Source: an uncultured Chitinophaga sp. (GTDB lineage: Bacteria; Bacteroidota; Bacteroidia; Chitinophagales; Chitinophagaceae). Taken from it: a DNA stretch of 18,657 bases. Positions 7,116 through 14,052 of the stretch are shown here, in pieces. The stretch spans positions 1 through 18,657 of the forward strand of contig NZ_CAMLHC010000057.1 of the NCBI RefSeq assembly GCF_946479755.1. The letters are read 5' to 3'. The notes beneath the pieces are model-generated. The model was given only the letters and a program-made list of their open reading frames with translations. It made no database searches and was not told the DNA's origin. The position numbers and the translations under genes are program-made. Position 1 is the first letter of the stretch. The number at the start of each line of letters is the position of its first letter.

Positions 7116-10100
7116 ATGCAAAAATTTTACGTTTGTTGGCGCTACCTGCCCGTGGGCATAGTGCCAGCCAAATTATGGCATGTTATGCGGCTAATCATAA
7201 TCCTGTTGTTCGTAGGGCTGGTGAGCGCCTACGGAAAAACCTACTCACAGAATACCCCGCTCCATGTGCGGGTGAACAACGCTCCGCTGCCGGAGCTTTT
7301 CCGCCAGATACAAGCGCAGAGCAACTGGCGTATTTTCTACAAAGATGAACTGTTGCGCGGCGAAAAAAACATCACGCTGCATCTGCGCGGTAAAAGGCTG
7401 GTGGAGGTGCTTGACAAAGCACTCGACGGTACCAGTCTCGGCTATACGATCGTAGGCACACAGGTAGCCATCGTTCCCAAAGAAGAACAGCCGGTACGGC
7501 CGCTGAAGCTTGCGCGGGAAGATACTATGCTGACCATCAAAGGCCGCGTGTACGACACCCATGAGCCGCCGGTAGCGCTGCCCGGTGTTTCCATCGGCGT
7601 AAAAGGCACTTCCCGTGGTACTACCAGCGACGCCGACGGTTACTTCACCATCCAGGCTCCCAGAAATGCTACGCTGGTATTCAGCCTCGTCGGGTTTACC
7701 GCAACGGAATATAGTGTCCTGCGCAGCAACAACGGCCTTTCCATCTCCCTGAAAGAAAACGTGTCAGCCCTCGACGAAGTAGTGGTAGTGGGCATTACAG
7801 AGCAACAGCGTAAACACATCGCCAGTTCTGTGGCTTCCCTTAACGTAAAATCAGCCATGAGCGGCAAGCCCATCACTACTATTTCGCAATCGCTGCAGGG
7901 CGGCGTCACCGGTCTGCAGGTAAGCCAGGCGTCCGGCCTGCCCGGCGGGGATGCGGCCACCATCAAGATACGCGGCATCACCTCCCTCAACGGTTCCAAT
8001 CCGCTGGTGCTGGTAGACGGTATCCCGATGGACATGAACTATATAGACCCGCTCACGGTAGAAAGTGTGACCGTGCTGAAAGATGCGGCCGCCGCTTCCA
8101 TCTATGGCGCCAGGGCCGCCAGCGGTGTTATCCTCGTTACCACCAAAAGAGGAACGCCCGGCCGTGTAGCCGTTACCTATGACGGTTATTACGGTGTGCA
8201 GTCACCCACTAAAATGCCTGCGCTGGTAGACGCTCCCCAATATATGCGCATGTACAATGAAGCACTGGCCAACTCCGGTAAAACGCCCCTGTATTCCGAA
8301 GAAGATATTCAACAAACCATCGCCGGGACCGACCCGGTAAAATATCCGAATACCGATTGGCAGAAAGTCATTGTCAACAAAAGAGCGCCTATCACCAGTC
8401 ATTCTGTAGGCGTGAGCGGCGGTAACAGCCTTGCCCGTTTCGCACTGAATGCCAACTACCAGTACCAGGATGGTATGACACCGCTGACCAGCAGCAGGAA
8501 GTATAACATTCGCGCCAATACCTCCGTGTCGCTGACCAAAAACTTCCAGATCAATATGGACCTGCTGGCCATCAAACGTAATATCCTGTTGCCTAACAGG
8601 ACACTCGGCCATGATGGTACCCGCCTGCTGGAAGATGTGTTCCGCGTGCCACCTACCATTTTGCCCAAATATCCGCAGAAAGAAGGTTCCTCCGAGATCT
8701 ACGGCCGTTACGTTGATATCGTGAATCCGCTTGCCTACGCTGAAAAAGGCGGCCGTTTTGTCAATGAATACGGGCAGTCCAGTATTAACCTGCAACCCAA
8801 GTGGGAGGTGATACCGGGACTGAACCTGCGGGGACAGTTCAGCTACCGCCTCAACAGCGACCTGCTGGGCAGCCTGCGTGACAACTATAACTTCTTCGAC
8901 TACTATACCGGTCAGCTGCTGCAAACCTGGACGCAGCAACGCGCGTATGCACAGGCGAGGACGACCTACTATTACATCGCCGCCAATGCTGATTACACGC
9001 TTGATGTAAAAGACCATCACTTCTTCCTGATGGCGGGCTATTCGCAGGAAGAAAAAAATACAAGTGCCAGCTCCGCCGGAACTTATTTGTATATCAACTC
9101 CCTGTTGTCGTCCTATGCCAAATTGAATTACTCTTACCAGGACAGGTATCTGCTGGAGCTGACCGGCCGTATGGACGCCTCTTCCAAATTTGCCAAAGGG
9201 CATAAATATGGTTTCTTTCCTTCCGTGGCCTTCGGTTGGAATATCAGCAAAGAGAAATTTATGTCCTCCGTGAAGGCGGTCAGCAACATGAAGCTGCGCG
9301 CTTCCTATGGCCAGCTGGGCAATGAGTCGGACGTGGACCTGTACCAGTATCAAACTACGATCAATTCTGGTTCAGGCCTGGAGACCAACTACGGTAATCC
9401 GAACCTGAGCTGGGAAACCGTGAACATGGCCGATGTGGGATTAGATATCGGGTTGTTTAACAATAAGCTGGAGATCGTGGTAGACTATTACAATAAACTC
9501 ACCAAAGACATTATTCTGCGTCCGCCGCTGTCCTATACCGGCGGCTTTGAAGATAAGGTGCCTGTCAATGCCGGCAAGCTGCGGAACACAGGCTGGGAGG
9601 CTTCCGTGAACTACAACGGTAACATCGGTAAAAATGTGGCCGTGTCTTTCCGCCCGGGTGTGACCTACAACAAAAACGAGATCGTGTCGCTGTTGAGCGG
9701 CCCTTATGTGAGCGCTACCACCATTCAGCAGGAGGGGGGCCCGTACGGCGGTATTTTCGGTTACAAAACCGCGGGGCTGCTGCAGGAAAGCGACTTTGAC
9801 AAGGATGGTAATCCGCTGGTACCGGTATTGCCCGGCGCCAGGCCTGGTGATATCAGGTACCTGGACCTCAGCGGCAATAAAATCATCGATGGGTCTGACC
9901 AGACATTGATTGGTAATCCGCTTGCCCGCCTGAATTACTTTGCCAATTTCCGGGTAGCGTATAAAAATTTCGATCTCGAATTTTTGTTGCAGGGAACCGG
10001 CAAGTCGGACGTAGTGCTGGAAGGTATGCTGGCATTGCCGATGGACAACAGTAAAGATGGTGGCGTACCTACCCGTTTTTATGCAGACAACTACTGGACA

Positions 10101-10400
10101 CCTCAACGTACCAACGCGATGTTCCCGCGTTTGAACACGTTGCCTACCAACAATAAATTATCCTCTGATTTCTGGTTCCAGAACGGGGCGTATATGCGGG
10201 TGAAGTATATCCAGCTGGGGTATAATTCGCAGGCTGATTGGCTGAAACGTGTTGGCATCCGTGGTTTGCGGGTGTATGTGAATGCACAGAACCCGATCAC
10301 CTTTACGAAGATGAAGCTCACCGATGCAGAGAGCCAGGGGGATCAGTGGACCTATGGTATCATGAAGGCATTTATTGCCGGTATTAATGTTCAACTTTAA
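7116..10400 (+). CDS. SusC/RagA-type TonB-dependent outer-membrane transporter with STN domain
   Basis: Energised outer-membrane importer of 1094 residues. A long basic N-region precedes a signal peptide core at about 24-38 (MRLIIILLFVGLVSA). An STN domain follows at about 48-122 (LHVRVNNAPLPELFRQIQAQ, later VLDKALDGTSLGYTI). A carboxypeptidase-regulatory-like domain lies at about 139-213 (IKGRVYD, PGVSIGVKGTSRGTTSDADG). The segment ALDEVVVVG at 218-226 is the usual SusC junction and TonB-box region. The plug covers about 233-346 (IKIRGITSLNGSNPLVLVDG and IYGARAASGVILVTTKRG). The remainder is the 22-strand barrel. The STN domain is what marks transporters that signal to FecR, matching the two genes upstream. 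The start at 7116 overlaps an out-of-frame ATG at 7112; an in-frame ATG at 7185 would leave a shorter signal peptide, but long N-regions are usual in this family. susD follows after 10 bp. The substrate is unknown. Confidence 0.95.
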   Translation: MQKFYVCWRYLPVGIVPAKLWHVMRLIIILLFVGLVSAYGKTYSQNTPLHVRVNNAPLPELFRQIQAQSNWRIFYKDELLRGEKNITLHLRGKRLVEVLDKALDGTSLGYTIVGTQVAIVPKEEQPVRPLKLAREDTMLTIKGRVYDTHEPPVALPGVSIGVKGTSRGTTSDADGYFTIQAPRNATLVFSLVGFTATEYSVLRSNNGLSISLKENVSALDEVVVVGITEQQRKHIASSVASLNVKSAMSGKPITTISQSLQGGVTGLQVSQASGLPGGDAATIKIRGITSLNGSNPLVLVDGIPMDMNYIDPLTVESVTVLKDAAAASIYGARAASGVILVTTKRGTPGRVAVTYDGYYGVQSPTKMPALVDAPQYMRMYNEALANSGKTPLYSEEDIQQTIAGTDPVKYPNTDWQKVIVNKRAPITSHSVGVSGGNSLARFALNANYQYQDGMTPLTSSRKYNIRANTSVSLTKNFQINMDLLAIKRNILLPNRTLGHDGTRLLEDVFRVPPTILPKYPQKEGSSEIYGRYVDIVNPLAYAEKGGRFVNEYGQSSINLQPKWEVIPGLNLRGQFSYRLNSDLLGSLRDNYNFFDYYTGQLLQTWTQQRAYAQARTTYYYIAANADYTLDVKDHHFFLMAGYSQEEKNTSASSAGTYLYINSLLSSYAKLNYSYQDRYLLELTGRMDASSKFAKGHKYGFFPSVAFGWNISKEKFMSSVKAVSNMKLRASYGQLGNESDVDLYQYQTTINSGSGLETNYGNPNLSWETVNMADVGLDIGLFNNKLEIVVDYYNKLTKDIILRPPLSYTGGFEDKVPVNAGKLRNTGWEASVNYNGNIGKNVAVSFRPGVTYNKNEIVSLLSGPYVSATTIQQEGGPYGGIFGYKTAGLLQESDFDKDGNPLVPVLPGARPGDIRYLDLSGNKIIDGSDQTLIGNPLARLNYFANFRVAYKNFDLEFLLQGTGKSDVVLEGMLALPMDNSKDGGVPTRFYADNYWTPQRTNAMFPRLNTLPTNNKLSSDFWFQNGAYMRVKYIQLGYNSQADWLKRVGIRGLRVYVNAQNPITFTKMKLTDAESQGDQWTYGIMKAFIAGINVQL

Positions 10401-10410
10401 TAATGGTCGT

Positions 10411-11994
10411 ATGAAAAAGATATATGCAGTCATTTTTTCAGCCGTGATGCTGACATGCAGCAGTTGTGAAAAGTTTCTCACCCATGATGATCCGGTGAGT
10501 GTGACAGATGATAACTGGTGGAAGACAGAAGCTAATGCCACCGGGGCGTTGGGATCGGTGTATGCCGGTCTGCCGGGCGGTTCCAGCGGGCGGCAGCTGA
10601 TGTTCCTTTCTGCTTTGAGTGACGAGGCAGTGGCGCGTCAGGATACCCGTGGAGCCTATGAGGCGTACGCCAAAGGATTACAGAACAGCAACTGGGACGT
10701 GGCGCTGAACTTGTGGCGGGATGACTATAAGGATATCCGCCGCGCCTGCCGGTTCCTCGAAAATGTAGACCGCTGTTATATGGATTCTTCGTTGAAAGAC
10801 CGCTATAAATATGAGGCGAGGGCCATGCGCGCTTACTATCATATGGAGATGATGCTGTTCTTTGGTGGTATTCCGATTGTTACGGAATCGCTGGAGCCGG
10901 GCAATAGTAATACTATCCGTAATTCAGAAAAAGAGGTATATGATTTTGTGGTGAGCGAGCTTACGGCGTGTGCGCCGCATTTGCCGGATGTGTATAACAA
11001 TAATGAAGCGTGGCGTATTTCTTCCGGTGTATGCTGGGCGCTGATCGCCAAGCTGGCTATGTTTTACAAGGAATATGAAACTGCGAAGATGGCCGCGCAG
11101 AAGGTGATTGATCAGAACGTGTATAAATTATACCGCAGTACTAATACAAAAGTCAACAGTTTTGCCGAGCTGTTTACTTATGCCGGTGAGTTGAATAAGG
11201 AGCGGGTGTTTTTCCGTGACAATGGCTGCTCCAATGCATGGCGGACGTTTGCACCTTATGGTGTGGGCGGGCAGACAGTGGTGTCGCCTACGATGAAGTT
11301 GGTCAACAGTTTTGAGACGCTGCAGGGTAAAACACTGCAGGAGCTGGGGCCTGATTCGCTGGCTGTTTACCAGAAAGACCCTTTCTATAAAAACAATCGT
11401 GATCCGCGGCTGGTGGCTTCTGTACTGGTGCCCGGGCAGGTGTATGAAAAAGATACGCTTCGTCCGTTTGCCAGCGAGGGCAGTGACCGTATTGGTATCC
11501 TCAACAGTACCGCCACTGGTTTCTGGGTAAAAAAATATCTCGATCCCAAAGACCGTAACGGTGCCAGTCCTTCGCTGGATTATATGATCATCCGTTATGC
11601 CGAGGTGTTGCTGAACTATGTGGAGTCGCTGGTGGAGCTGGGCGACTGGCAGAACCCTGATGTGATCAATCATCTGAATGATATCCGTACGCGTGCAGGC
11701 ATGCCCGTAGTAGATGCAGGCAAGTATAACACACAGGAGAAGCTGCGGCAGCTGATACGCCGTGAGCGTACCGCTGAGCTGGCGTTTGAAGGCGCCCGTT
11801 TTTATGACATCCGTCGTTGGGGGATACTGGGAGATGTAATGAACGGGCAGGTGCATGGTGCTGTGGATCCTGCAACCGGCGTGCCGGTGCAGGTGGAAAC
11901 GCGTTCCTGCAATGTGGAAAGGGATTTCCGTTATCCTATTCCTTTGAATGAGTTGTTAGCGAACCCGAAGATGACGCAGAATCCTTTGTATTAA
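10411..11994 (+). CDS. SusD/RagB-type nutrient-binding outer-membrane lipoprotein
   Basis: Surface lipoprotein that forms the lid over the SusC barrel and binds the substrate. The 527-residue product starts MKKIYAVIFSAVMLTCSSCEKF: a lipoprotein signal peptide, with Cys19 the likely lipidated residue by analogy with the usual SCxKF pattern (Cys16 is an alternative). The N-terminal half has SusD-type features such as DDNWWKTEANATGALGSVYAG and the TPR-like helices around YKYEARAMRAYYHMEM. The C-terminal SusD domain shows DYMIIRYAEVLLNYVESLVE, LNDIRTRAGMP and, from residue 448, LIRRERTAELAFEGARFYD followed by IRRWG. The protein ends with the usual YPIP...N.LY pattern. An in-frame ATG at 10375 would overlap susC and put 12 residues before the signal peptide, so I chose 10411. 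It is 10 bp behind susC and is followed by a strong terminator. No sugar-active enzyme is linked. Confidence 0.95.
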   Translation: MKKIYAVIFSAVMLTCSSCEKFLTHDDPVSVTDDNWWKTEANATGALGSVYAGLPGGSSGRQLMFLSALSDEAVARQDTRGAYEAYAKGLQNSNWDVALNLWRDDYKDIRRACRFLENVDRCYMDSSLKDRYKYEARAMRAYYHMEMMLFFGGIPIVTESLEPGNSNTIRNSEKEVYDFVVSELTACAPHLPDVYNNNEAWRISSGVCWALIAKLAMFYKEYETAKMAAQKVIDQNVYKLYRSTNTKVNSFAELFTYAGELNKERVFFRDNGCSNAWRTFAPYGVGGQTVVSPTMKLVNSFETLQGKTLQELGPDSLAVYQKDPFYKNNRDPRLVASVLVPGQVYEKDTLRPFASEGSDRIGILNSTATGFWVKKYLDPKDRNGASPSLDYMIIRYAEVLLNYVESLVELGDWQNPDVINHLNDIRTRAGMPVVDAGKYNTQEKLRQLIRRERTAELAFEGARFYDIRRWGILGDVMNGQVHGAVDPATGVPVQVETRSCNVERDFRYPIPLNELLANPKMTQNPLY

Positions 11995-12085
11995 CTTTGA
12001 TGATCATGATTATTGCTGATCTTTCTCATTCACGGAGATGACAGCGATAGAAACCGGTCTGTCTTTTTTAGCTTATACTTATATG

Positions 12086-12129
12086 AAAGAACCCGTTTGA
12101 TGTTGATCAAACGGGTTCTTTGTTTTTTT
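12086..12129 (+). terminator. Rho-independent terminator after susD
   Basis: A perfect 16-bp stem, 12086-12101 pairing with 12106-12121 (core AGAACCCGTTTGAT), closes over a GTTG tetraloop and is followed by G and seven Ts. It ends the sigma-fecR-susC-susD unit 92 bp after the susD stop, and lies 12 bp beyond the end of the convergent acyltransferase gene. It lacks a T-run in the other direction, so it serves mainly the plus strand. Confidence 0.92.
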
Positions 12130-12140
12130 ATCTTTTGTGG

Positions 12141-12887
12141 TTACAGTTTGTCTTTAGTTGTGACGTAATAATCCAGCATCAGGTTAAACACTTTCTCTTT
12201 CAGCGCCGGCAGATCGTCGCGGGTCATGCCGGTGGTGGGGATGGGAGGAAGTACATGATAGTGGATCGGGTGTGGCCAGGCGAAGAATGTTTTGCCGGGC
12301 GGTTGTATTTTCCTGGTATTGAACAGCAGGGAGGGCATCAGTGGTGTCTGGGTATCTATGGCGAGAGCGAAGGCGCCGTCATAGAATGCTTTCAGCGGGT
12401 CGGCGGTGCGGTTGCGGGTACCTTCGGGGTACAGCAACATGTGGATGCCGAGGCTGAGGGCATGTTTCATGTCCACGACGCTTTGTTTGCGGCTGGCTTC
12501 ACTGCTGCGGTCTACCAGTATGCTGCCGATTTTGTACAGGACATTGAATACCGGGATTTTAGCCATGGAGGCTTTCGCCAGCGTTTTGTTGGCCCCGGGG
12601 ACATAACCCGTGGTGATGGGGATGTCCATCAATGCGTTGTGGTTGCAGACGATGACATAGGTCTGGCCTGGGGCGAAATATTCCTGGCCTTTCAGCCTGG
12701 CCGGGCATCCTATCAGCGGCAGGTAGACGTTCATCCACCGGCGGCCGAGGGCCACGAAGAAAGCGGTAGGCTTGGGTTCTGGCCAGAAAGAGGCGATCAG
12801 GATAGGGATAAAGACGATCAGCATGGTGATGACAAACATCAGCAATGCATAGAGCGCATAAATTCTTCCCAGTATATTTTTTAGCAT
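12141..12887 (-). CDS. 1-acyl-sn-glycerol-3-phosphate acyltransferase family protein (PlsC-like)
   Basis: Membrane acyltransferase of about 248 residues that probably puts the second acyl chain on lysophosphatidic acid to give phosphatidic acid. With the start at 12887, an N-terminal membrane helix at about 12-34 (YALLMFVITMLIVFIPILIA) is followed by the HX4D catalytic motif NHNALMD (His83, Asp88) and by YPEGTRNR at 153-160, the glycerol-phosphate-binding motif. MPSLLFN further on corresponds to the fourth acyltransferase block. A TTG at 12926 would extend the frame by 13 residues, but the ATG at 12887 puts the membrane helix at the normal distance. It lies 42 bp behind ung on the same strand and may be co-transcribed with it, though the two functions are unrelated. 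Other lysophospholipid or ornithine-lipid acyltransferases share these motifs, so the acceptor is not certain. Confidence 0.88.
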   Translation of the reverse strand: MLKNILGRIYALYALLMFVITMLIVFIPILIASFWPEPKPTAFFVALGRRWMNVYLPLIGCPARLKGQEYFAPGQTYVIVCNHNALMDIPITTGYVPGANKTLAKASMAKIPVFNVLYKIGSILVDRSSEASRKQSVVDMKHALSLGIHMLLYPEGTRNRTADPLKAFYDGAFALAIDTQTPLMPSLLFNTRKIQPPGKTFFAWPHPIHYHVLPPIPTTGMTRDDLPALKEKVFNLMLDYYVTTKDKL

Positions 12888-12929
12888 AACAGATAGGTTA
12901 TCGTAAAGATACTGATAGTATGCCAATGA

Positions 12930-13601
12930 TCAGAGGCGCCAGTCCACCGGTTCGATACCGGCTTTCAGCAGGAGCTCGTTGGTTTTGGAAAAATGTCTGC
13001 AGCCGAAGAAGCCGTTGGCCGCGCTGAAAGGCGAGGGGTGTGCCGCTTTCAGGATATGGTGGCGGGTGGCGTCTATGAGGATTTGTTTATCCTGCGCGAA
13101 GCGGCCCCACAGCAGAAATACCACATCGTTTTTCATGTCGGATATTTTGCGGATGACAGCGTCGGTAAAGTTCTCCCAGCCTATTTTGCTGTGGGAGGCA
13201 GGTTCGCTGGCCCTTACCGTCAGGAAGGCGTTGAGCAGGAGCACGCCGTGTTCCGCCCATTTGGTGAGGTTGCCGCTGGTGGGTATGTCCAGGCCGAGAT
13301 CGGTTTTCATTTCCTTGTATATATTGCCCAGCGACGGCGGCGGTTTGATGCCGTCCGGTACGGAGAAACTGAGGCCATGCGCCTGTCCGGGACCATGGTA
13401 GGGGTCTTGTCCTAAAATCACTACCTTTACTTTGTCGAAAGGTGTTTGTTGGAAGGCGTTGAAGATGTTGTTACCTGCCGGGTAGATGGTTTTTCCCAGT
13501 GCTTTCTCGTGTTTCAGGTGCATCACAATCTCCGCGAAATAGGTTTTGTTGAACTCATCTTTGAGCACTTCTTTCCAGCTTTCTTCGATCTGTACGTCCA
13601 T
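12930..13601 (-). CDS. ung: Uracil-DNA glycosylase, family 1
   Basis: Removes uracil from DNA as the first step of base-excision repair in the cytoplasm. The 223-residue product has the full family-1 signature: GQDPYHG at 64-70 with the catalytic Asp66 that activates water, the Phe/Ser-rich uracil pocket GLSFSVPDG at 76-84, LLLNAFLTVR at 121-130 with the uracil-contacting Asn124, and HPSPFSA at 188-194 with the catalytic His188 and the minor-groove loop. FFGCRHFSKTN at 198-208 is the conserved C-terminal block. Length matches the family norm of about 220-230. The start ATG at 13599-13601 gives the expected N-terminus of the family. It is divergent from the tRNA-Arg gene, with the promoter region shared between 13602 and 13734. 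Confidence 0.97.
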   Translation of the reverse strand: MDVQIEESWKEVLKDEFNKTYFAEIVMHLKHEKALGKTIYPAGNNIFNAFQQTPFDKVKVVILGQDPYHGPGQAHGLSFSVPDGIKPPPSLGNIYKEMKTDLGLDIPTSGNLTKWAEHGVLLLNAFLTVRASEPASHSKIGWENFTDAVIRKISDMKNDVVFLLWGRFAQDKQILIDATRHHILKAAHPSPFSAANGFFGCRHFSKTNELLLKAGIEPVDWRL

Positions 13602-13638
13602 ATTTTTCAGTCAATATTTTAGAAAAATTAAATTAAAT

Positions 13639-13670
13639 TTGATTTATTGGAAAATATTTCCATAAATTTG
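13639..13670 (+). promoter_or_regulatory. Promoter of the tRNA-Arg gene (TTG-N21-TAAATTTG)
   Basis: TAAATTTG at 13663-13670, followed by C, matches the Bacteroidota -7 element exactly; TTG at 13639-13641 sits 21 bp upstream as the -33 element. Transcription should begin about 13675-13677, roughly 60 nt before the mature tRNA 5' end, leaving a leader for processing by RNase P. A second TTG at 13647 is too close (13 bp). Confidence 0.65.
13648..13662. promoter_or_regulatory. 15-bp palindrome in the promoter spacer
   Basis: TGGAAA at 13648-13653 and TTTCCA at 13657-13662 are perfect inverted arms around ATA, abutting the -7 element of the tRNA promoter and facing the divergent ung gene. It could be a protein-binding site; in such A+T-rich DNA chance is also possible. 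Confidence 0.4.
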
Positions 13671-13734
13671 CACTCCCAAAATGAGAGATAAATATAGGAA
13701 TTTATTTCACATTGACGGAAAAAACAAAATATAA

Positions 13735-13808
13735 GTCTCGGTAGCTCAGCTGGATAGAGCAACTGCCTTCTAAGCAGTAGGTCATTGGTTCGAATCCAAT
13801 CCGGGATA
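13735..13808 (+). tRNA. tRNA-Arg (anticodon TCT)
   Basis: A complete 74-nt cloverleaf. The acceptor stem pairs 13735-13741 (GTCTCGG) with 13801-13807 (CCGGGAT), including two G-T pairs; the discriminator is A13808 and CCA is not encoded. The D stem uses GCTC and GAGC, the anticodon stem ACTGC and GCAGT closes the seven-base loop CTTCTAA with anticodon TCT, the variable loop is AGGTC, and the T arm is ATTGG-TTCGAAT-CCAAT. It reads AGA (and AGG by wobble). It stands alone, with its own promoter and a long hairpin directly downstream, and marks the left edge of the A+T-rich cassette. Confidence 0.96.
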
Positions 13809-13859
13809 CAAAATGAATAGGGGAAAATTGCGATAGCGGTTTTCCCCTATTCATTTTGT
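13808..13859 (+). terminator. Long hairpin directly after tRNA-Arg, probable terminator
   Basis: Positions 13808-13827 and 13840-13859 are perfectly complementary over 20 bp (core AATAGGGGAAAA), and four more pairs (two G-T) lead to a GATA tetraloop at 13832-13835, so the stem is about 24 bp. It begins at the tRNA discriminator base. The far side of the stem ends in ATTTTGTG, so the lower pairs can act as the U-rich tract of an intrinsic terminator. It lacks a clean T-run beyond the stem. Confidence 0.65.
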
Positions 13860-13883
13860 GAAAAGTTCCCCAAACTATATTTG
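13856..13883 (+). promoter_or_regulatory. Candidate promoter for the ATPase-nuclease operon
   Basis: TATATTTG at 13876-13883 fits the -7 consensus TAnnTTTG, and TTG at 13856-13858, inside the tail of the tRNA hairpin, lies 17 bp upstream. Start at about 13890 would leave a long leader of about 160 nt that contains the inverted repeat at 13960-14007. The TTG match is weak evidence by itself. Confidence 0.35.
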
Positions 13884-13959
13884 GTTTTATCCGTTATTTC
13901 ATCTCCTGTGAATTAAAATAACTTATTTATCTTGTTTATTTTGGTATAAAGGATTGCTT

Positions 13960-14007
13960 TTCCATTCTATGTTATTGACAAAAATGTATCTTACAATAAC
14001 AATGGAA
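13960..14007. promoter_or_regulatory. Imperfect inverted repeat in the ATPase leader
   Basis: The left arm TTCCATT (13960-13966), a four-base bulge CTAT, and GTTATTG (13971-13977) pair with CAATAAC (13994-14000) and AATGGAA (14001-14007), giving 14 pairs around a 16-base A+T-rich loop. It ends 45 bp before the ATPase start codon. As DNA it has the layout of an operator; as RNA it would be a leader stem-loop. Neither use is proven. Confidence 0.5.
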
Positions 14008-14041
14008 TGCCTGAAAGTGATCTCTTGTAACTATTCTAAAT

Positions 14042-14046
14042 GAGGT
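14042..14046 (+). promoter_or_regulatory. Shine-Dalgarno-like GAGGT before the ATPase gene
   Basis: GAGGT lies 6 bp upstream of the ATG at 14053, an ideal ribosome-binding position, and fixes this start. None of the neighbouring genes has a comparable site, in keeping with the usual lack of Shine-Dalgarno use in Bacteroidota. Confidence 0.6.
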
Positions 14047-14052
14047 AATCAG

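Noticed and set aside
8202..9353. 383-codon minus-strand open frame within susC
   Set aside because: The opposite strand encodes the SusC barrel with a continuous family pattern; no promoter or domain supports the antisense frame.
12120..12884. 254-codon plus-strand open frame opposite the acyltransferase gene
   Set aside because: The minus strand carries NHxxxxD and PEGTR motifs in the right order; the plus-strand product resembles no known protein and begins inside the susD terminator.
13975..13997. TTGACA and TACAAT resembling a classical sigma-70 promoter before the ATPase gene
   Set aside because: The spacer is only 11 bp instead of about 17, and this phylum uses a different consensus.
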